Below, piece by piece: positions 57,182-64,000 of a DNA stretch of 64,000 nucleotides. The notes below the pieces were generated by a model that searched no databases, was not told the DNA's origin, and saw nothing but the letters and a program-made list of their open reading frames with translations. The stretch is from Caprella mutica (taxonomy: Eukaryota > Arthropoda > Malacostraca > Amphipoda > Caprellidae): NCBI GenBank assembly GCA_947561585.1, contig CANNZV010000945.1, forward strand, positions 62,001-126,000. The letters are read 5' to 3'. The translations under genes were made by a program, and so were the position numbers. Positions within the stretch are counted from its first letter, which is position 1. The number at the start of each line of letters is the position of its first letter.

Positions 57182-57763
57182 ATTAACCGATGACAAGTTG
57201 CCATCATCATCAAGGAATGCATGAAAGATAATATCCATTCAATTAATAATGCCAACAAAGATATTACCTTAGCATCATACCTATCATTTATTCCGTTGAT
57301 ATTTCAGGGATTTTCATATGTGTACCTGACGATCCTCCACAACGGAGTTATGGTTGGTGAAATCTGCTGCGAAACTGGGGTTCCCTCATAGAAACTGTTC
57401 ACCTCCCGAATCACTGTTTCTGTTCTTTTTGGTTTTGTTATCATTTGCTTTTCTTGTGAATAGAACCAGTTTCATTGAATAGACCACGAATTCTTGTGAA
57501 CTTTTTCAGGTGGTAAGATTTAGCCGCCCATCCACTAGTCATGGAGTGAAGCATGAATTTTCGACATACTCTTGAAGAAGAAGGTGTTTTGGCAAACTAC
57601 AGAATACAGGACGATGCATTTCTTCTCAAATTCAAAAACTTTTATGGTTTAAGAAAAATGCTAATATTAATAGGATAAAATCCATTCTTTATACTCTATG
57701 AACATAATGACGTCCTCCCATTTCGCAATTTAAAAAAAATGACGCTTCAGACGGAACACAGTG

Positions 57764-57906
57764 TAAGCATGTTCAAAGCAATTAAAATAATCAAATAACT
57801 GACCAGTCTGAGGAATTATCCGTAGATTTTTTCAGAAACTTTTTTAAAGTGCCCCCTTCCTTGACCGAATTCTAGATAGGCCCCTGTGACTTGGTGTACT
57901 GCAGAG
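57764..57906. repeat. Inverted counterpart of the 53040-53200 flank
   Basis: Reversed, it reads gggggcactttaaaaaagtt, atctacgg, ttatttgattattttaattgc, paralleling 53090-53200. It ends abruptly at the FB1-B terminus. Confidence 0.6.
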
Positions 57907-58870
57907 GGTAGCCGGTAAATTGCTCGAAAACAATTGCTCGAAAACAATTGCTCGAAAAACAATTGCTCGAATGAACAATTGCTCGAAAGAACAATTGCTC
58001 GAAAGACAATTGCTCGAAAAACAATTGCTCGAACGAACAATTGCTCGAATGAACAATTGCTCGAATTATCAAATTGCTAGAATGAACAAAATTGCTCGAA
58101 TTACAAAATTGCACAGTTTTCGATTTTATAAAAGTCAGTTATTCATGAAGTGGAGCTGCACCTAACAATCCTTGTTTCTTTTTAGTAATTGATCATTAAT
58201 CATTCTATAAATGATTTTAATTATTACTCATTCTGCAAAACCTTTTTTTTCAGACCGTTTGTTTCATCTCGTATGTAACATGTGAATTGGAATCATGTGA
58301 TGAATCACTACTATTCATGTTTTTTTATCATAAAACCCGAATACCTATTTATTACTAGCCTATCTGTATGTGGCACCTTAATAGGTAAAATAGCTCAAAG
58401 TTAAAATAAATCTAAAAAAAAATTCGGGTTTTATGATAAAAATACATAAATAATACTGATTCACAACATGATTCCAATTCACATGTTACATACGAGATGA
58501 CAAAAACGGTCTAAAAAAAGATTAAGCAGAATGATTAATAATTAAAATCATTTATAGAATGATTAATGATCAATTACTAAAAAGAAACAAACATTGTTAG
58601 GTTCAGCTCCACTTCATGAATAACTGACTGTTATTAAATTGAAAACTGTGCAATTTTATAATTCGAGCAATTTTGTTCATTCGAGCAATTTGATAATTCG
58701 AGCAATTGTTCATTCGAGCAATTGTTCGTTCGAGCAATTGTTTTTCGAGCAATTGTCTTTCGAGCAATTGTTCTTTCGAGCAATTGTTCATTCGAGCAAT
58801 TGTTTATCGAGCAATTATTTTCGAGCAATTGTCTTTCGAGCAATTGTTTTCGAGCAATTTACCTATAACC
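57907..58870. mobile_element. Foldback element FB1, copy B, no TSD
   Basis: The same termini (GGTAGCCGG... and reversed GGTTATAGG...) and arms as copy A. The 9-bp flanks differ (actgcagag versus attgaaaga). The right flank is Gypsy integrase sequence, the left flank a Tc-A-associated repeat. The left array lacks the second repeat unit that the right array and copies A and C have. All this points to rearrangement between two FB1 copies rather than simple insertion. Confidence 0.8.
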
Positions 58871-58921
58871 ATTGAAAGAGTTATTTAGACTGTCCCAATG
58901 TGCCCTTACCGTATATGTGCG

Positions 58922-60051
58922 GGTCTAGGAAAAAATTCCCCAGTGGAAAAAATCCCCCGAGGAAAAAATCCCCCGGAAATAATCCCCCGAGGAAAAAATC
59001 CCCCTGGAAAAAATCACCCCGGAAGATATTCCCAAGAAAGCATCAAACGAAGAAAGAATATCATCAAGTCAAAAATAGAATATGTAATAAATTTTCATCC
59101 ATATTTTACCTAAAATAGCTACAAAAAGAGGAAAAAGACAATATCAGAAAGAAAAGCATGTACTTATAGTATCAAATTACAACAGTTTGACTAAACAAAT
59201 ATAAAATTTTTAGACTGTATCAAACTAACGTTACAAAATCTGAAAATTTTAATAGGCTGTACAAAACTGAAAGTTTAAATTGTATGTTATGGCCTTAATA
59301 TAACTTATAAATGAACTATATTCGTCATATTTTTCTACAACATTGCACACTCCTATTAAAAAATCTTGATATTTGCGATTCTTCCTAGGAGTGTTACCAG
59401 CACTATAGGTTGCTCTTAGCAAAATTCCTGAAATGATTGTTTTATTGCAGAAGACTTTGACATAGAAGATTTACCCATTTAATATAAAATCACAGAAAAC
59501 TATACCTTGTGTGATTGTGACATTTAATTAACCATACATACATGCAACATAATAAATATAAAATATACTCAGTAGAAAGAAACTAGATAACTATTGAACT
59601 ATAGAGTGATGTTAGATGATCAAAACTAGCTATATACAGCATAACTATCAATAGACAAATAAGGCACATAAATGTTCAAACGATGTCATTCAGTTAATAT
59701 GTATTCCCACTAGAATAAACTATGCAGCAATATACTGATTTTAACTAATCAAGTATTGAACATATCAAAATTTTGCATAATAGTATATCCAAAATTCAAT
59801 TCATTTAAATATTACCTCTTCTTTATCTTCTACACTCTACGAGACCACAACTACAGTGACTATAAATCTAATAAATTTGATGTTTCTTATTAGGCATTTA
59901 ACTTGTAACTGATGGTCAAAGATTAAAACTAAGGATATGTAACTATCAATAGAAAAATAGAGCACAAATATGTTTTCTGGGGGGATTTTTTCAGCGGGGG
60001 ATTATTTCTGCCGGGGGATATTTTCCTCCGGGGGATTTTTTTTCGGATACC
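58922..60051. mobile_element. Foldback element FB5 with 9-bp TSD
   Basis: The left terminus GGTCTAGGAAAAAATTCCCC and the right, reversed, GGTATCCGAAAAAAAATCCC are flanked by atatgtgcg on both sides (58913-58921, 60052-60060; the ninth base is ambiguous). The left array (to about 59015) has units like ggaaaaaatcccccga; the right array (59976-60045) has the inverse. The arms continue (aaagaatatc.., tttctattttt..). The loop of about 0.9 kb is AT-rich with no ORF. Insertion splits the Gypsy reading frame. Confidence 0.83.
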
Positions 60052-60687
60052 ATATGTGCGGTTGGGAAGTTGTACGACATAATATTTCTTATGGCGCTTA
60101 ACTAATGGAAACGGACCATCGTACGGTGGGGTAAGGGGAGGTTTGACCATATCTCGTTTGATGAAGACATGAATGCAAGAGTCCAATGCCTCAGGTACAA
60201 ATCCAGATCCGGTGTTATTTGTTCTTGAAGGCGTCGGTCGAATTGCTTGCATATGTTGTCGAAATGTTTTAAGAAATTGATGCGGGTTCATTGATTCAGT
60301 ACTTTCTTTGAAAAATTCTCCGGGAAGTCGTAATGGCGTTCCGTACACAAGTTCAGCAGTAGTGCACTGTAAGTGTTGTTTGTAATTAAGCTGATCGGAG
60401 TCCCAGAAGTACTAAGGCAGCACGCTTATCCAGTTTGTAGGATTTTCACAAGACATGATTGTAGCCTTAAAGCTGTCTGTGAAATCGCTCTATCATACCA
60501 TTGGATTGAGGATGATATACAGTGGTACGGATGCGTTAAGTACCAAGAAATCGTTGAAGCTCTTTCCAAAGGTTCGATTCAAATTGTCTGCCTCTGTCTG
60601 TATTGACGGAAGAAGATACACAAAAACGAGCTATCCATCCTGGGAGGAATGCTTCAGCGACGGTTTCCGCAGTGATGTCTTTTAGAG

Positions 60688-61649
60688 GGTAGCCGGTAAA
60701 TTGCTCGAAAACAATTGCTCGAAAGACAATTGCTCGAAAACAATTGCTCGAAAAACAATTGCTCGAATGAACAATTGCTCGAAAGAACAATTGCTCGAAA
60801 GACAATTGCTCAAAAAACAATTGCTCGAACGAACAATTGATCGAATGAACAATTGCTCGAATTATCAAATTGCTCGAATTAAAAAAAATTGCTCGAATTA
60901 TAAAATTGCACAGTTTTCGATTTTATTGAAGTCAGTTTTTCATGAAGTGGAGCTGCACTTAACAATGTTTGTTTCTTTTTAGTAATTGATCATTAATCAT
61001 TCTATAATTGATTTCAATTATTACTCATTCTGTTTTTTTTTAGACCGTTTGTGTGATCTCGTATGTAACATGTGAATTGGAATCATGTGGTGAATCCCTA
61101 CTATTCATGTTTTTTTTATCATAAAACCCGAAAAATTTGTAGATTAATTTATTACTAGCCTATACGTATGTGGTACCTCAATAGGTGAAATAACTCAAAG
61201 TTATGGCAGAGTTTTTATTAATCTACAAATTTTTTCGGGTTTTATGATAAAAAAAAAACATGAATAGTACTGATTCACCACATGATTCCAATTCACATGT
61301 TACATACGAGATGACACAAACGGTCTAAAAAAAGATTATGCAGAATGAGTAATAATTATAATCATTTATAGAATGATTAATGATCAATTACTAAAAAGAA
61401 ACAAGGATTGTTAGGTGCAGCTCCACTTCATGAATAACTGACGTAAATAAAATCGAAAACTGTGCAATTTGATAATTCGAGCAATTGTTCATTCGATCAA
61501 TTGTTCGTTCGAGCAATTGTTTTTCGAGCAATTGTCTTTCGAGCAATTGTTCTTTCGAGCAATTGTTCATTCGAGCAATTGTTTTTCGAGCAATTGTTTT
61601 CGAGCAATTGTCTTTCGAGCAATTGTTTTCGAGCAATTTACCTAGAACC
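60688..61649. mobile_element. Foldback element FB1, copy C
   Basis: Ends as in copy A, with a perfect 9-bp TSD, cttttagag (60679-60687, 61650-61658). It lies inside the Gypsy integrase core; removing it with one TSD rejoins the coding sequence in frame. The arms pair over about 460 bp with a loop near 61150-61200 (ggtgaaataactcaaagtta). It lacks the extra loop segment of copy A, so it is the plain form of the family. Confidence 0.9.
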
Positions 61650-62016
61650 CTTTTAGAGGTATTGTTTCTGCCAATCGTGTGTAGCGGTCGATGCATGTTA
61701 ACAAGTAGCGATACCCGTTACACACTGTAAAGGGTCCAACGATGTCAACATGTACCTTGTCGAACCTGACAGTTGTTAGGTCGAATGATTGCTTGTGTGA
61801 TTTTGTGTGTCGAAGTACCATTGCTCTCTGACACTGAAGACAGTCCAGAGTCCATATTCGAACACCTAATTCATTGCCGGCCAAACAAACCTTTCGGCAA
61901 TCAGTTTTTGAGTAGCCTTGATAACGGGATGTGACAATGAATATAATGATTTGATAACAGTCATTCATAGTTCTTTGGGCACGAAAGGTCGGTGACGAGA
62001 GTTCTGTTGGTCGCAT

Positions 62017-62244
62017 GTCCCAAGTAACAATTTATGTTCGTTGTGTTGATTGTTTTTGGTACTTATTAGTATATTGATATATTACACATTGAAAGGAATT
62101 TATCATTTTATCCATTTATGATTTCGGTTAATCACGTAGCCGCATTCTTTTGTTCAGTTCAAGGAAATTCTAGTACTGGAACTATAACAACGTCTCTCAG
62201 CTACATTATTAGGTATGTTTTTCGGTCCACTGCTATATATGTAG
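62017..62244. other. Short gap, nothing recognised
   Basis: Possibly worn upstream Gypsy sequence; no motif visible. Confidence 0.4.
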
Positions 62245-62475
62245 TAATGACAGTAGAGTGATTTGTTATCGTGACGTCATTAAGGCAACAGACTTTGTAT
62301 CGAAAATTAAGGTCAAGTAGTTTGAATAACTGAATACACCATTACTCTCTTCGTATATTGGCAATAAATAAACATTTGTTCATAATTTAACACTCTTAGA
62401 TTGTCTTAAATTTGATTTTGAGTTTTGCAGTGATGACGTCACTCACACTTACCGTCTCAATTGTCACTTCTATAT
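62245..62475. repeat. CRE-bearing repeat, copy 2
   Basis: gagtgatttgttatcgtgac, tgacgtcat, aaggcaacag, gaaaattaaggtcaag match the MITE at 12600-12965 in inverse order, including tgacgtca at both sides (62271 and about 62434). The ends are not clean. Confidence 0.62.
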
Positions 62476-62512
62476 TCTATAAACTGTGAGTACGTGAATA
62501 TGCATGTATTAA

Positions 62513-63367
62513 GGCCCGTCCACACTTTCACTCACGAGCGTCCACACCTTCACTCATGCCTCAAGAAATCGCTGCATACGTGCGTTCATGCCCGTCATTT
62601 CTGGTGCAAACGTATGCTTTTTGCTATCGCTCCCAGAGCGGTAGCATGCGTGCAAAATCATCATTCATGCTAAAAAGACGCTTGTAGTCACAACAGAAGG
62701 ATGGAGAAGGACGGCGCTCCACTTGAAACATAACAATATACTTTACTTTCTGAATATTATGGTGTTCTATTATTGTTATTTTAATATTTTGTTTATATTA
62801 TTAACTCAGACAAAATTCGATCTTTATTAGTGATGTTGTTCAGTCGTTAAACCCTTACTAAACTAAAAACTCTTGTATAATTATAAATGGTCTTAATTTG
62901 ATACCACTTCATTAGTAGTAAATTATTATGCTATGTATATTGCCTACACGGACAAATACATTTTCTTCATCATGACTAAAAGCAAATGTGAAATATTAAC
63001 AGTTGAACAAACAATTATAACATATTTTCTGATAAAATGCAAGTTATATTTTCACATTGAGCATGAAATTGTCTAATTTATATAAAGAATCAATCTTAAA
63101 AAAATTGATAAATCAAATTCATAATTGTTATTAGATAATTAAATTTACCCTGGAAATCAAACAAATGACTCTAAATCACCTTAACAAATGGTTTACTGTA
63201 TCATCTTTAATAGACCTGTCAAATTATAATATTAATTATATCATTGTAGGTAGTACCAACAATATTCACAGTAAATAGGTGTGGCCACGCCGCACTAGTT
63301 TGCATGGAGTCATGAGCACGGGAATGAGCGCCAAAGTACGTTCATGAGTGATACGTGTGGACGAGCC
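62513..63367. mobile_element. MITE with GGCCCGTCCACAC ends
   Basis: The left end GGCCCGTCCACACTTTCACT and the right end reversed GGCTCGTCCACACGTATCAC are flanked by ttaa and ttta. The arms pair over about 100 bp with gcgttcatg-like repeats; the loop is AT-rich. The terminus resembles that of the MITE at 56976 (both GGC..., ...CCACAC). Confidence 0.7.
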
Positions 63368-63405
63368 TTTAGCAGTGAACTGGACTACAGACCACAGTTC
63401 ATTTA

Positions 63406-63995
63406 GGCTGAGTTTACATAGAGCTACACCTCACGCTACACGCTATCCGTTTTGAGAAGGCACGCGGATAGCTTGAATCGTACCAATGAATTACTATGTA
63501 GCTGTTTACATCAGAGGGAACTATCCGAAAAATATGTGTACTATCCGAAAAATACGTGTAGCATCAAAAGCGGATAGGATAGTCTGAATCGAATTTGCTC
63601 GATTTTCATGTAGCGTGTACCGTCAAGTTTAGAGGTGAAAGAAAGTTGAACAACATGATTTAACTGGTCTCCTGATTTTATTAACACAATATATAAGTAA
63701 GTAATTTGTAGGAACGCAGGAAACTCAGAGATTTCAATATCACTACTGTTGTTATTAATAGCTTGATTATTTCTTGGCACCAGTAGTTAAATTAATGAAG
63801 ATCATATTTTTATAATTGACAATATTCTTCAATAGTAATCTTTTTATACAAGTATTTTTTTTAAATATTTCATTTGAAATCTGGTATTTATTAAAAATAT
63901 TTTGGCAAGAATAGTAAATTTTATTAAGTTAATGAAGGAACAAATGAAAAAATGAGACCCCTTCAGGGCACGCGTGTAGTTATATGTAAACCGCC
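63406..63995. mobile_element. MITE at window edge, GGCTGAGTTTACATAG ends
   Basis: The left end GGCTGAGTTTACATAGAGCT and the right end reversed GGCGGTTTACATATAACTAC are similar after a small gap. The subterminal region repeats actatccgaaaaata-cgtgta. It reaches almost to the end of the window, so the right flank cannot be checked. Confidence 0.55.
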
Positions 63996-64000
63996 ATATC

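Larger units (their letters stand above)
55974..57763 (-). mobile_element. maT-like element Tc-A, copy 3, with two MITEs
   Basis: Minus-strand copy: the right TIR, reversed, reads CACTGTGTTCCGTCTGA (to 57763) and the left is CACTGTGTTCCATCAGAA (55974). Decayed transposase reads WWMQDGAPSH (about 56430-56460) and LNPLDFHF (about 56325-56350). The 5' part (57232-57690) matches 11654-12115. MITEs at 56509 and 56976 are inserted in it. Tail to tail with copy 2. Confidence 0.72.
58871..62016 (-). pseudogene. Ty3/Gypsy integrase fragment split by two foldback elements
   Basis: Minus strand, three blocks. 62016-61650: zinc-binding region remnant (CLQCQRA) and core start (VDIVGPF, LTCIDRYTR). 60687-60052: TDRGRQFES, then NGMIERFH in a shifted frame (catalytic Asp, Asp, Glu in order), then VYGTPLRLPGEFF, MVKPPLTPPYDGPF and KYYVVQLPNRTY. 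58921-58871: a 51-bp continuation. FB1-C separates the first two blocks and FB5 the last two. The motifs fit Metaviridae-type integrase with its C-terminal chromatin-facing domain. Frameshifts are present; no LTR, reverse transcriptase or protease is seen. Confidence 0.8.

Noticed and set aside
57872..58165. ORFs encoding repeated [11 protein letters not shown] or [10 protein letters not shown] peptides (also at 51443-51727, 58603-58875, 60536-60982, 61391-61730)
   Set aside because: They are translations of the FB1 tandem array in both strands; the same pattern appears in every copy and frame, with no independent coding signal.
58898..59118. ORFs with KKSPGNNPPRKK-type peptides
   Set aside because: Translation of the FB5 repeat units.

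Overview
This is a eukaryotic, AT-rich window of the kind found in large insect genomes. A hemipteran-like insect is my guess, from the look of the mariner (maT), hAT, jockey/CR1-like and Ty3/Gypsy copies; nothing here fixes the species. I see one convincing host protein gene. Almost everything else is transposable-element (TE) sequence, often inserted one element inside another. Families and boundaries were read by eye from terminal inverted repeats (TIRs), target-site duplications (TSDs) and recurrence inside the window. Percent identities were not computed.

Host gene: on the minus strand, about 19855 to 16481, lies a long uninterrupted coding exon for a TDRD12/Yb-type protein. It has an acidic N-terminus with an internal duplication, a degenerate DEAD-box helicase core, a CCCH zinc finger and an extended Tudor domain. 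It has a good 3' splice acceptor just upstream of the start and an AATAAA about 90 bases after the stop. Proteins of this type act in piRNA silencing of transposons.

Layout. 1-3.7 kb: a SINE-like sequence, repeat fragments and a complete hAT element with an 8-bp TSD. 3.7-12.6 kb: a deeply nested cluster. A roughly 0.75-kb TA-type MITE is split by a hAT MITE, a mariner (itself split by another TA element) and a foldback element with a 9-bp TSD, which in turn carries four or more further elements. 12.6-16 kb: MITEs and a tandemly duplicated repeat. 16.5-19.9 kb: the TDRD12-like gene. 20-28 kb: sparse sequence, Tc1/mariner remnants and another foldback element. 28-31.1 kb: a broken non-LTR retrotransposon with a 2A-like motif at the head of its endonuclease ORF. 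31-41.7 kb: old AT-rich repeats and several short hAT-like MITEs with TSDs. 41.7-46.4 kb: a nearly complete non-LTR retrotransposon with a perfect 20-bp TSD. 46.9-50.6 kb: hairpin MITEs and a maT-like element hit twice at the same duplicated 8-bp target. 51.4-62 kb: three copies of one foldback family and one of another, two maT-like copies tail to tail, a young maT mariner with a mutated catalytic residue, and a Gypsy integrase split by foldback elements. 62-64 kb: TTAA/TTTA-flanked MITEs.

The most interesting signal is a set of foldback elements. Their arms are arrays of 14-17-bp repeats. The repeat sequence differs completely between families, yet the same two distinct termini recur, one GGNTCTAGG-like and one GGNATCCGG-like, with 9-bp TSDs. 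This looks like one transposition system moving several unrelated satellite-armed hairpins.
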